Shown piece by piece: positions 1-11,174 of a stretch of 64,000 nucleotides of DNA (within the stretch, counting starts at the first letter, position 1; the number at the start of each line of letters is the position of its first letter). Source of the DNA: Dasypus novemcinctus (Eukaryota; Chordata; Mammalia; Cingulata; Dasypodidae). The notes under the pieces were generated by a model that did not search any database, was not told the DNA's origin, and worked only from the letters and a program-made list of their open reading frames with translations. Where the stretch lies: assembly GCF_030445035.2 (NCBI RefSeq), contig NC_080683.1, positions 23,587,528 to 23,651,527 of the forward strand. Reading direction: 5' to 3'. A program made the translations under genes and the position numbers.

Positions 1-407
1 GCCTTCCATATAGGAGGTCCAGGGTTTGATACCCAAGGCCTCCTGGCCCATGTGATGAGCTGGCCTATGCAGAGTGCTGCCATGCACAAGGAGTGTCGCC
101 TCACACAGGGGTGCCCCCATGCAAGGAGTGCAGCCCTGCACAGGAGAGCAGACCACCTAGGACTGGTGCTGCCTACACGGAGAGCTGATGCAGCAAGATG
201 ACACAACAATATGAGATGCAGCAAACTTGGGACCTGAGGTGGAGCCAGAGAATGTTCGCCTTTCTCTCACTCTGGAAGGTCCCAGGATGGGTTCCCAGAG
301 TCACCTAATATGAATACAGCACACACAGAAAAACACAAAGCGAATGGACACAGAAAGCAGAAAACAGAGGGGAGAGGGTGGAAAAATAAGAAGAAGGAAA
401 AAAAAAA
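1..407 (+). repeat. DAS-type tRNA-derived dimeric SINE, cut by the window edge
   Basis: The left part has the tRNA-like B-box region (AGGTCCAGGGTTTGATACCC) followed by runs of 'GCACAAGGAGTG'-type units. A second tRNA-like unit begins near base 228 ('gacctgaggtgg') and has its own B-box-like 'GGTCCCAGGATGGGTTCCC'. An A-rich tail ends at 407. The A box of the first unit lies outside the window. The dimer layout matches other copies at 1491, 7398 and 13973. The family name DAS is from memory. Confidence 0.75.
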
Positions 408-1476
408 CCACAATGAGATACCATTTCATACTCACTAGAATGGCTATGACTTTTTTTTTTAAAGGCAGAAAAAAACAAATGTTAGAGAGCATGTGGAGAA
501 ATAGGAATACTCATTCATTGTTGGTGGCCATGTAAAATGTTGCAGCCATTGTGGAAGACATTTTAGTGGTCCTCAGAAAACTATATAGAACTACTATATG
601 CCCCAGCAATCCCAGTACCAAAAGAATTGAAAGCAGGGAATCAAACAGATATTTACACCCAATGTTCATAGCAAGATTATTCACAACTGCCAAAAGAAAG
701 AAGCAACCCAAATGCCCAACAACCAGTGAATGGATAAATAAAATGTGGTGTGTTTGTATATATATATAAAACGGTATCTTATTCAGCCATGAGAAGGAAT
801 GAAGTCCTGACACATGTGACAACAAGGATGAAACTTGAAGACATCAAATTGAGTGAAAATAAGCCAGATACAAAAAGATAAATGCTGAATGATCTTACTG
901 ATTTGAAACAATCAGAATAGGCAAACATTCCCTTTGAATCTGAAATACAGGTTACCAGGGGATGGGTTGGGAGTAGGAAATGGGGAGTTAATGCTTAATT
1001 TGTACAGAATTTTTCTTTAGGTTGCTTATAATGTTTTGGAAATGGATGATGGTGATGGTAGCACCTTATTGTAAGAGTAAATAACAGAAGTGAATTAAAT
1101 ATGCAGATGTGGCTAAAAGAGGAAATTGTAGATAATATACACATTATTAGAATAAAAATTAAAAGATAAAACATAGGACTATACAAAATGAGGAACCTAT
1201 TTTAAATGATGTACTGTCATTTATAGTACAAGTATAAAAAAGACTCTTTCATGAAGTATAACAAATGTGCTACACTAATACAAGGTATTAATAATAAGGT
1301 GGTATATGGGGGGAAAACTATGGACTATAGTTAATAGTACAATTTTAGTATTCCTTCATCAATTGTAATAAAGGTAGCACACTCATGCAAAGTGGTAAAT
1401 AGACATGTTGTAATTTTTACTTGATTATTCTGTAAACCTACAACTTCTTTAATTAAAAATAAATAAATTATTTTTT
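408..1476 (+). mobile_element. L1 fragment: ORF2 C-terminal end plus 3' UTR
   Basis: The frame at 551-769 encodes a decayed L1 ORF2 C-terminus, with phrases such as HPMFIARLFTTAK and QPKCPTTSEWINKMW. The antisense L1 at 11175-11711 has the matching CTPMFIAALFTIAK and QPKCPSTDEWINKMW. After the ORF2 end come about 600 bases of non-coding 3' UTR and an A/T-rich tail near 1450-1476. The element is 5'-truncated and not intact. It sits directly after a SINE tail. Confidence 0.85.
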
Positions 1477-1880
1477 AAAAAGATAGAAGCAGGGAAGCAG
1501 ATGTGGCTCAAGCATTTGAGCTCCTGCCTACCACATGGGAGTTCTGGGTTCAGTTCCTAATACCTCCTGGAGAAGATGAGAAAGACAGTGAGATGGTGCA
1601 ACAGGCAGGTGCAGTAAGCTAATGCAAAAAAGATGATGCAACAAGGAGACACAAGGAGGAAAGACAATGAGAGACACAACAAAACAGGGAGCTGAGGTGG
1701 CTCAAGCAATTGAGTGCCTCCCTTCCACAAGGGAGGTCCCAGGATCGATTCCCAGAACCTCCTAAAGCAAAGACAAGCAGAAACAGAGAGTACAGCAAAT
1801 GGACACAGAGAGCAGACAGCGAGCGCAAACAACAGGGTAGGAGGTGGTAAATAAATCTTTAAAAAAGAAAAGATAGAGGC
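1477..1880 (+). repeat. Dimeric DAS-type SINE (body 1491-1867) with target-site duplication
   Basis: Two tRNA-like units are joined head to tail. The first starts at 1491 ('agggaagcagatgtgg', B-box region near 1540) and the second near 1690 ('gagctgaggtggctcaag'). The A-rich 3' end is at about 1850-1867. Flanks form a near-perfect target-site duplication: AAAAGATAGAAGC at 1478-1490 and AAAAGATAGAGGC at 1868-1880. The copy landed next to the A-rich tail of the preceding L1. Confidence 0.85.
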
Positions 1881-2700
1881 AAAGACTAAAGTCAATGTGA
1901 GGGAAATAGCAAGGGGTCCAAGGCCAAATGCTGAGGGAGACATACATCAAGAAGCTACAATTGGGAAACGGACTTGGCCCAGTGGTTAAGGCATCCGTCT
2001 ACCACATGGGAGGTCCGCGGTTCAAACCCTGGGCCTCCTTGACCCGTGTGCAGCTGGCCCATGCGCAGTGCTGATGCACGCAAGGAGTGCCCTGCCAGGC
2101 AGGGTTGTCCCCCGCATAGGGGAGCCCCACGCAAGGAGTGCACCCGTAAGGAGGGCCGCCCAGCGCAAAAGAAAGTGCAGCCTTCCCAGGAATGGCGCCG
2201 CCCACACTTCCTGTGCCACTGACAACAACAGAAGCAAAGAAGCAAGATGCAGCAAATAGATAGAGAACAGACAACCGGGGGAGGGGGGGAATTTAAAATA
2301 AATAATAAATAAACCTTTAAAAAAAAAAAAAAGAAGCTACAATTAACATCATTAGTGAAAGACTGATAATTTCTCCCTAAGATCAGGAACAAGACAAGGA
2401 TGTCCACTTTTACCACTGCTATTCAACATTTTACTGGAAGTGCAAGCCAGAGCAATTAGGCAAGAAAAACAAATAAATTTCCAAATTGGAAAGAAAGAAG
2501 TAAAACTATCTCTATTCACAGATGACATGACCCTATATAATAAAAGTCACAAAGAATCTACAAGAAAGCTATTAGATCTAATAAATGAATTCAGCAGAAT
2601 GGTGAGGTTCAAATTCCACACACAGAACTCTAAGATTTTTTTGATATCTGACAGAGTAGAAAAGATCAAATCAATTTGCAGTTGAGTAGAATTTCAATGA
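1881..2700 (+). pseudogene. L1 ORF2 reverse-transcriptase fragment, split by a SINE
   Basis: The part at 2345-2685 encodes a recognisable stretch of L1 reverse transcriptase, including VQARAIRQEKQ and LSLFTDDMTLY. The catalytic box reads FTDD (2515-2526) where L1 normally has FADD. The upstream part (about 1930-1962) continues on the other side of the SINE at 1963-2330. The fragment is truncated at both ends and cannot be functional. A short AAAG repeat follows at about 2714-2732. Confidence 0.85.
1949..2344 (+). repeat. DAS-III-type SINE (body 1963-2330) inside an L1 fragment
   Basis: The 5' end is tRNA-like, with A box TTGGCCCAGTGG and B box GGTTCAAACCC, then a GC-rich body with repeated 'GCAAGGAGTG' units and an A-rich tail at about 2318-2330. 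A perfect 14-bp target-site duplication (AAGAAGCTACAATT) lies at 1949-1962 and 2331-2344. Removing the insert rejoins the L1 frame region. The sharp duplication and low decay suggest a young insertion. Confidence 0.9.
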
Positions 2701-3239
2701 GTTATATTGTCAAGAAAGAAAGAAAGAAAGAAAAAACCTACCATCCAGGTCTGACAAACAGGGCCCTATCTTTATTCATCCCCTGTTCCTCTGCCCCAAC
2801 AAAATTCAACTACTGAAAGTGGAACACTAAAGTGGTGCAACTCCTTGAAGAAATATCCCCCTTTACTCACTACAATTGTATCATGGAAAAGAATGTCAAT
2901 GAGCTTACCAAGCAATCATGTCCCTTGCCAGGGTAGAGATTGTCAAGAGAAGGTTAGAGATTAAACTTCAGCAAAGTATATCATATATAAAGCTGGAGTT
3001 TGGGCTAAATGCAATAGCTAGAAGTAACTTTATGTGTTTCTCATTGGGGGTCGGAAAGTGAGTGTATATTTAGCTGCAAATGGAATGAATCTTAAAATCT
3101 TAAATCAGAAAAGCATACATATGTTCACTTGTGTGTGTCCCTTAGGAAATCAAGGTGTCAAATATAGGAGACTTCAGTTATTTTTATCTTTCTAGTAGTT
3201 CTTAACTCCTTCTGGGAAAAAAGAAGCATAAAATGGGAA
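2701..3239. other. Intergenic, nothing recognised
   Basis: This is AT-rich single-copy-looking sequence with an AAAG microsatellite at the left edge. I see no open frame, RNA or repeat family that I can support. Confidence 0.5.
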
Positions 3240-3425
3240 ACTTATTATGTATTGTTCCTCAGTTATTCCCTAGACTCAATTCTCAACATTGGTAATAGAG
3301 CAGTGAACAAAATAGACCAAATTCTTGCCCTCTTGGAGTTCTCATACCAGGCACGAAAGAAAGTCAGTAAACAGAAAAAACTAAAACCTATAAAATATGC
3401 CCAAAGATAATACATGTTTTAAAAA
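3240..3425 (-). repeat. L2 3'-end fragment
   Basis: The stretch around 3297-3380 reads as the antisense of the L2 3' region, with the motif order 'gcagtgaacaaaatagac' then 'cttgccctcttggagtt' then 'cagtaaacag'. It is strongly diverged, as expected of an ancient mammalian repeat. Confidence 0.55.
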
Positions 3426-4582
3426 ATAATAATTAGAAGAGGGATGGAATGTGCATTATTTAATGACTCAATGAATTTTTCAAAATAACAATTATTAGGT
3501 TTTTAGGTACAACATATTCAATAATGTTGAAATATAGAGAAGCAAGTAAATAACTTTTAAAAATTATTTTCCTTCCTATTTTTTTCTCTATCGAGTGGCC
3601 AACAAATTTGTATCTCTTTATGAAGAAAGTTACTAAAATTTTCCCCTCTATAAAGCTCTATCTAAATAAAATGGAAAATATTTTAAAGCTGATTTAACAT
3701 AAGTACAAAATTATGCTTTTTATTTCATTTATGAGATACTGAAAAGATCTTCAAATATTTCAAATATTTCACTTTTCTTTGTACAGAGCTGTCAATGCAG
3801 AATCAGTGACTTTTAAGTATCTTAAATCCACCTCTGCATACTATTTCTACTTTTCCAGAAATATTCCATTCAAGCATAATCATTTGACTTCAAACCATGA
3901 GCAGAGGAAGCAATAGAAAGAAAGGTTTGCCATGTAATCATTTTTAAAGAATATATTTTAAACCATATGCACAGAAATCCATGAAGCCTTTAGAAGAAAA
4001 AAGATTGTATGTTGTCAGCTTAGCCATACCAAATAAGAAAACTCATGCATTAAACATCGCATAAGGAAGTAATACAACTTTAGTTCAAGCAGTAATTTGT
4101 GAGCTATTACAGAGATCCTGGCTTGGCACCACTCAGAAATGTTCACTGAATGTCATTGTAAAGGTTTTAGAGGACTCTCCAAGGACCAATTAAAGGAATG
4201 GAGAACTAGAAAAGATTGTTCACCAGTAGGAAAAGCAAGGAGAATGGTACAAGATGGAGATTGTTTTCCAATTTTCTTGTTTTGTCTGTGAATAGGGAAA
4301 CACAGGCCCAAAACAAATAATAATAATAATAATAATAATGAACATCTCATTCAGTGCATTGTTTATCATCATTAGAAAGGGTGTTGTTCACATTACATGC
4401 TGTTCCTATTCCCACTAGTTCCCAGCAGCCCTCACTTCCAAACACTAAACCAAATCATCTACTACATGGTCATTGCTCTTTTATCCTTTCTCAAAACAGA
4501 TAGATGACAGATAAATTGATAGCTCAATGATAGACACAGAGAGATAGATTTCCAACTTGTAACTATTTCATTAATAAGCAGT
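3426..4582. other. Intergenic AT-rich sequence with a short AAT repeat
   Basis: No gene or repeat family was recognised. A simple repeat of AAT/TAA lies at about 4315-4338. The stretch ends where an L1 3' UTR begins. Confidence 0.5.
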
Positions 4583-5330
4583 ATGACTTTACTGAAACTG
4601 TAGTTGGTGCTGGGGCTTAAGATATATCTAGGGGATCTGAATCTCTGAACTGACAATATGATAGCCAGGCCCTGAGCCTCAACAGACTTCAGCTCCTACA
4701 CTCTGGTTTATTGGACTTACCCCACTCAGCTAACATGGAGTTGAAGAATGTCAACCACCACACCATGGAGCCTAGAGTGCCTACAACTGAAAGCAGGAGG
4801 ATTGCATCCAATATCCATGTGGAATCTAAACCCCCTCTTGACATAGATGTGGAATGGACACATCCAAGCCAAGGTCCACAGGAAGGAGGAATACAGTAAG
4901 GATCAGAGTGGACTTAATGATATCCTATTCATGAATTATTGTGGTTAATAATCGAGAAAATGTGGCACTGGTGTGGAAAAAGTGGCCATGGTGGCTGCTG
5001 GGTGCGGGGAATGGGAGGAAGAGATGAGATGTGGAGGCACTCTCGGGACTTGGAGTTGTCCTGGGTGGTGCTCCAGAGACAATTGCCGGATGCTGTATGT
5101 CCTCCCATGGCCCACTGGATGGAACGTGGGAGAGTGTGGGCTATGGTGTGGAACATGGGACATGGGGTGCAGCGATGCCCGGAGATGTACTCACCAAATG
5201 CAATGGATGTGTCATGATGATGGGGGAGAGTATAACTGTGGGGGGAGTGGTGGGGTGGGGGCGGTGGGGATGAATGGGGACCTCATATTTTTTAAATGTA
5301 ATATCTTTTAAAAAATGAATAAATTGAGTA
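4583..5330 (+). mobile_element. L1 3' UTR fragment, copy 1 of a shared family
   Basis: It closely matches the reverse complement of 8329-9090 and the + strand of 24760-25440. All three share, in order, 'gtagttggtgctggg', 'ggacttac..cactcagctaacatggagttgaag', 'atcgagaaaatgtggcac' or its relative, a G-rich block, and an A-rich tail. The antisense L1 copy shows that this sequence belongs to an L1 3' end. The G-rich block at 5240-5269 could form a G-quadruplex. Short open frames here are not conserved in frame between copies. Confidence 0.85.
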
Positions 5331-6934
5331 GAATTTGGAGAAAAAAAATTTAAAACTTTGCAAAGTTTTATCTAATAATGAACGCAGGAGTGAAATCATG
5401 TTTAACCAGTGTTTCCCATGAAGCTTTGAAAAAAAAGAGAAATTCAATTGCTTTTTGAAAAGTGGATGTTGAATTCATTCAGATTCCTTGGAAAAACAGA
5501 TCTGCCACGGGCAAAGATAACACCTCAGTGATGCTGGAAAAACCTCTTCAAATTCCAGTTGTTTCAGGGAAGGTTGGATATTCATTTGATATCATATTTA
5601 AGTGGGGAAGCTAATTTTGTAGTGGTTATTTTTTTTTAACTTCCTATCTCAGCCATTCATTAAAACTAAATATTTTATTTAAAAACAAAAAACAAAAAAC
5701 AAGCAGTATGTGACACAAAAAATAGAAAAAAAAATTCTTATTCAAGTATACAAACTTGGAAAATTATGTTTAAAAAAAGATTATTTATCAACTCAATCTC
5801 ATTACCAACCAGTAATTTTCATGTTTTATTGTGCTATATATTGTGCATGGGTAGTTGATATATATGATTTTTAGCTTCCAAAATAGTTCAGAATATGTAA
5901 TAGGCACTCAAAGTTTGATTCACTAATTAGTTAATTGGACTGGTTGAACCAAGTGTTTTTATTATGTACTTTAGATAAAAAATCCTCTTCACTTTTCCAT
6001 ATGTACTGTTTACCTAAACCTAGTTGATATTGTCAGAGATTTAGGTGAAATCTACTGATTGAGGTTATTACCCATAATGCTTTCCTTCACTTAATGAGTT
6101 TCAATAAGTCTGGAATATAAATGGAGGAAAAGACTACAAAAGAAAGAATGACAAGATGGAGAAATAAGACAATTTTCTCTCTTAGCCCACAAATTTTAAT
6201 ATTCACAAAGGTGAAGACCTCCTTCTATATTGTCTACACTCTACAATATCTGATGATAAATAATAAAGCTTCACTAATATCTTGTTATATTAAGAAAAGG
6301 CAGAGAGAGAAAATTTAAATCCCTCTTAGTGATATGGCCTAAAGAATTTCCGACTTTCTTCTTTTATCTCTTTTCCTCTTTTCGATTGCTTTAATTCTTT
6401 TCTGGCATAACCTGTGAAATAAATCTGAGTAATTTCTGTTCTCAAATGAAAAGAGGGTAAAGAGTCATGCAAAATAGAAAAAGCCAAGATCCTGGCCAGT
6501 TAGAAAGACAAGAATCACCCCAGAGGCTCACGTGGAGTAGAGTGCTGGTCTGGAGGCTGCAGATGCAGTAAGATCCCTGGATTGAGAGAAGCCAAGCATG
6601 TCCTATTAAACAATTTGCTTTCCTTCTCTGAGACCCAGTAAAATTAAGTGATTGAATTTTACCTTCCATTCCAGCTCTGGTTTTCTGTAATTCTAACAAT
6701 TTTGCTAAAACATATGCTTCACAGCATTTACAAATACCACAGAAACATTTCACACGGATGTGCCAAATATCAAAGCAGAAGACCATTCCCTAATAAAACA
6801 TCTTTTTTACCTTCCTGTGATCTATTGCTATGTAAAAGCCTGAGTTTCACTCAGTGTAAAGTAAATCATGACTACACTTTGTGCAACTATTACAGAAATG
6901 ATCACAATGGTCTCAACGTACAAACATCTTCGTT
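5331..6934. other. Intergenic AT-rich sequence, nothing recognised
   Basis: There are several A-tracts (for example around 5680-5735). The reading frames here, such as 6121-6318, show no family resemblance. No repeat family was assigned. Confidence 0.5.
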
Positions 6935-7323
6935 CTCTCTTAAAAAGGAAACTCTCTTTTGATCTCACTTCTGCCTCTAGCTGCTGCCCTATTTCACTTA
7001 TTGAACCTATTCCAATCACATCCTCCACCACTCCACCACATCTGCTCTTGTCAAGGTCACCAGTGGCCTCCAATTGCTAAATCCAATGGTCAATTAACAG
7101 TCTTCATCCCACTTGACCGATCAGTAGAATTTTACTTAGTTCATCATTCCTTCCTCCTTTAAACACTTTATTTCCTTGTCTACCAAGATGCCACACTCTC
7201 CTGGTTCTGTTCCTGGCACTCTTTCTCAGCCTCTTTTACTGGTCCCTCCTTATCTCTCCAAGCTCTCTATAATGACAGTCTCCAGAGGTCAGGCTCTGGA
7301 GATCACTTTTACCATGTACACTT

Positions 7324-7361
<38 letters not shown>

Positions 7362-7397
7362 GTTTAAGCCATGCCCATGGTTTTTAAATCATCAACA

Positions 7398-7962
7398 TGC
7401 TGGGAGCAGATGTGCCTCAAGAGATAGGGCCTCCACCTACCATATGGGAGGATCCGGGTTCAATCCCTGGGGCCTCCTGGTGAAAAAGAAGAGAAAGCAT
7501 GCCTGTGTGGTGAGCCAGTGCCCACTTAGTGAGCTGAGTGCCTGCGTGAGTGCCCCCATGGTGAGCCAAGTGCCTGTGTAATGAGCCGAGTGCCCATGTG
7601 GGTGCCCGTGTGGTCAGCCAGTGCCCACACAGCAAGCCAAGAACTTTCACAGTGAGCCAGTGCCTACATGAGTGAGACACGTAGCAAGATGATGATGCAA
7701 CAAAAGAGAGATGAAGGGGAGAGTCAAGGTGTAGCACAGCAGGGACCAGGAACTGAGGTGGTACAATTAACAGGGAAACTCTCTCCACATCAGAGGTTCC
7801 CATGATCAAATCCCAGTGAATTCTAGAGGAGAAAGATGAGAAGAGAAGACAAAAAAGAGACATAGATACAGAAGATCACTCAGCAAATGGACACAGAGAC
7901 CAAAAACAGCAGGGCGGGGCGGGGGGGGGGGGAGGGAAGGGGGAGGAAAAGAAAAAAAAAAT
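7398..7962 (+). repeat. Long dimeric DAS-type SINE inside L2
   Basis: The first tRNA-like unit starts at 7398 ('gggagcagatgtgcctcaag', B-box region 'GGGTTCAATCCC' near 7458). A long internal region follows with repeated 'gtgagccagtgcc' and 'gtgagccgagtgcc' units (7516-7670). The second tRNA-like unit starts near 7748 ('gaactgaggtgg'). A G-rich run and an A-rich tail end near 7962. L2 sequence is interrupted on both sides. Confidence 0.8.
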
Positions 7963-8328
7963 GTTAACTCCCAAATATATATCCTGAGTCCTAACCTACC
8001 ACCTGATATCTAAACTTATAAACAAATTGCCTTCCTAACATCTCCACTTCGAAGTTTTATAGGCTTCCAAGAATCAAAGTCATAAATTCTTCCTCAACCT
8101 ATTCACCTTCCATGTTTTTCCAACATGAATAATTATCATTCTACAATTCCCATTTTTCAATCCAAAAATTTTGTAGTCATTCTTGATTTTGCTCATTCTC
8201 TCACATCCCAAATGGCAAGCAAATCCTATCCTATTTATCTTTAAAATATACCCAGTACCCAACCACTTCTTGTGAACTTCATCCCTACCATTCTTACTCA
8301 AGTCACAATAATCTCTCACCTGGGTTAC

Positions 8329-11174
8329 TTTTTTTTATTTTATTTTTTTAATTCATTATTTAAAAATATTACATTCAAAAAATATGAGGTCCCCATTCAC
8401 CCCCACCGCCCCCACCCCACCACTCCCCCCACAACAACACTCTCCCCCATCATCATGACATATCCATTGCATTTGGTGAGTACATCTCTGGGCATCGCTG
8501 CACCTCATGGTCAATGGTCCACAATATAGCCCATACTCTCCCACGTTCCATCCAGTGGGCCATGGGAAGATCTACAATGTCCAGTAATTGTCCCTGCAGC
8601 ACCACCCAGGACAATTCTAAGTCCCAAAAATGCCTCCACATCTCATCTCTTCCTCCCATTCCCCACACCCAGCAGCCACCATGGCCACTTTTTCCACACC
8701 AATGCCACATTTTCTCGATTACTAACCACAATAGTTCATGAACAGAATATCAGTAAGTCCACTCTAATCCTTACTATATTCCTCCTTCCTGTGGACCTTG
8801 GATTGGTTATGTCCATTCCACATCTATGTCAAGAGGGGCTTAGATTCCACATGGATACTAGATGCAATCCTCCTGCTTTCAGTTGTAGGCACTCTAGGCT
8901 CCATGGTGTGGTGGTTGACATTCTTCAACTCCATGTTAGCTGAGTGGGGTAAGTCCAATAAACCAGAGTGTAGGAGCTGAAGGCTGTTGAGGCTCAGGGC
9001 CTGGCTATCATATTGTCAGTCCAGAGATTCAGATCCCCTAGATATATCTTAAACCCCAGCAGCAACTACAATTCTGGTAAAGTAACAGGAAAGGCTTGTG
9101 AAAAGAGATCACATCTGAGTCCAGCTCCATCACGCAGAAACACCAGCTCCAAAGAAGGGCCAACTGACATGGCAGTGAACTCCATCTGCCATGACCATAA
9201 AACCCGTGGGTCTCTTTACCCCTCAGAAGAACCAGTACCTGGGGTTGTATCTACTTTATCTGTCTCTGAGACTCTGCTCAGGTGTGCATAAGGGCAATCC
9301 TTCTGATAACCTCCAGACTCTTTTTTAGAGACTCATAGCCATATAAACTCATTTGTCCTTTCCATTTCCCCCTTAATTTAGGTCAAAAAGCATTTTTAAC
9401 TCCTGTTATTATATGTAGACAGGGATATTCTGCTGGTCCGAGTTGACCCTTTTATTCAAGGTCATTTTCTAGTTACGTCATCAGCTGGTACTTGGTAGTG
9501 ATTCCTCAGCACCAGGGAGGCTCATCCCCTGGTGTCATGTCCTGTGCTGGGGAAAGGCAGTGCATTTACATGCTGAGTTTGGCTTCGAGACTGGCCACAT
9601 TTGAGTAACAGGGAGGCTCTCAGGAGGGAACTCTTAGGCACAGTGCTGCTCTAGGCCTTGTTCTTATTTCAGGTGTATAGGCTCACAAGCATAGTCATTA
9701 GTATCAGGGGCTCACTGTTGGACCCTCATTCCTTCCCGGTCCTTGCTGTTGCACCTGGGGGACTGCCGCTGCTCCCCTAGGGACCACGACAGAGCCCCCC
9801 CAGCCAAGAACCCAGCACCCCGCCCAGCTGTTGTTTTTAATTGTTTCCACTATGAATATATCCAAACATTTCCATGCACCCCAGACACATGCCCTGCATA
9901 ACTCCCTGTCAACCATATGTCCCCTGTCAATAACATCCCATACCAGTATTCCTCTGCTGCCATTGTTGAACCACTCTGTGATCCAAAACTTCCTGAAAAG
10001 TGAAGCCCAATATAATGCCAGGTTCCCTTAATAGTAAAATGGAATATAGCGATGAGTTTAAAGGTTAGATATAGAATACATATTAATTTGGAAAAATTCT
10101 ACATCCTATCTTTTTCTTTTCTTTTTTCCTAATTATTAAGCTTCTCTTCACAAGAGCCTTAGATCACAGTAATTCATATATACAATATACAGTACTCCCA
10201 CATATCCAATATAAAACTTTTTCCTTTCCACAGCAATAATCTTTTAACATATTCATACCATATTTACTGAAACTGATGTACAGATATTGAGACAATAGCT
10301 TTCAAACAAGGTAACCTTTGTGTTTACATTGTGGTTTATACTTTAGGCTATACAATTTTCTAAATTTTTAGTTATCCTATGTTTTACATTATGATTTACA
10401 TTATTAGACTGTTGGCCCCTATGTTTTTGGTGTATTGTTACATGTTTTATATCCATCCTTGCATACTCTTGTGAAACACTTCTATTGCCCTCACAGTTAT
10501 GTTGGTTGCATCTCTTCAATATCTATTTCCCCTCCCCTTGGGACCCACAGTGACAGTCAATCGTCATTTCTTGAGGAGCCATGTTCAGAGATACTTGCAA
10601 TAGTGTTAAGGGCTTGACATACTCAACTGCCCTAATGCCCTGGGAGCCACCATTTCTCTTGAAAGATACAGTTCCCTCTATTTGATGGCATTAGTCTTCC
10701 CCAGGATGTGGGTAACTTTCACTCTCATTATATGGGTCTCTACCCAATGATATAACTCACTCTGGCAAAATGAGCATTCACATATTCCCTAGGTGTCTGT
10801 CCTACATAAGATTATTCCCTTTAAGTATCTTAAACAGGTAACTTTCCTAATTATATTTTGAAAAGGTTTTCTCAATATTATACTCTGAACAAACACCTGA
10901 CAATCTCCTATGTTCATATGTTGCCCACCCTCCCCCCAATTTCTTGGGCAATATTACCCATCCGCCCATCCCTAGCCCCCCTCAAGCCCGCAAAGCCCCA
11001 CCCAAAGGTAACCCTATGCCCCCACTTTATCCCTTCCTTATACACACACTTACCTCCAGCTTATCATAGATTTCACCCATGTAGATGTCAGCTTACATCC
11101 TTCCTCTACCCCCCGATTTCCTGTAAGCCTATCATCCAGTCTCTAGCTCTCTGAGGCAGCTCGGTTTACTTATT
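8329..11174 (-). mobile_element. Very long L1 3' UTR, about 2.85 kb
   Basis: ORF2 stops near 11175 and the A-rich end is at about 8329, so about 2.85 kb separates them. The outer 1 kb (8329-9350) is shared with L1 3' ends at 4583-5330 and 24430-25440, which supports that it is true L1 3' UTR. The inner part (9350-11170) has only this copy in the window. It includes C-rich stretches at 9718-9832 and 10925-11015. An older insertion inside it cannot be excluded. Confidence 0.65.

Noticed and set aside
1999..2274. Frames of 60-150 residues within DAS SINEs (e.g. 1955-2416, 19234-19641, 29576-29954)
   Set aside because: They lie in tRNA-derived SINE sequence on either strand, including its GC-rich body, and are not protein genes.
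4711..4899. A reading frame shared by L1 3' UTR copies (4711-4899 and 24881-25165), with MELKxVNHHxMEPRV
   Set aside because: The antisense copy (8329-9090) has a one-base change in length near the ESKP codons that breaks the frame. Similarity comes from the copies being repeats, not from selection on a protein.
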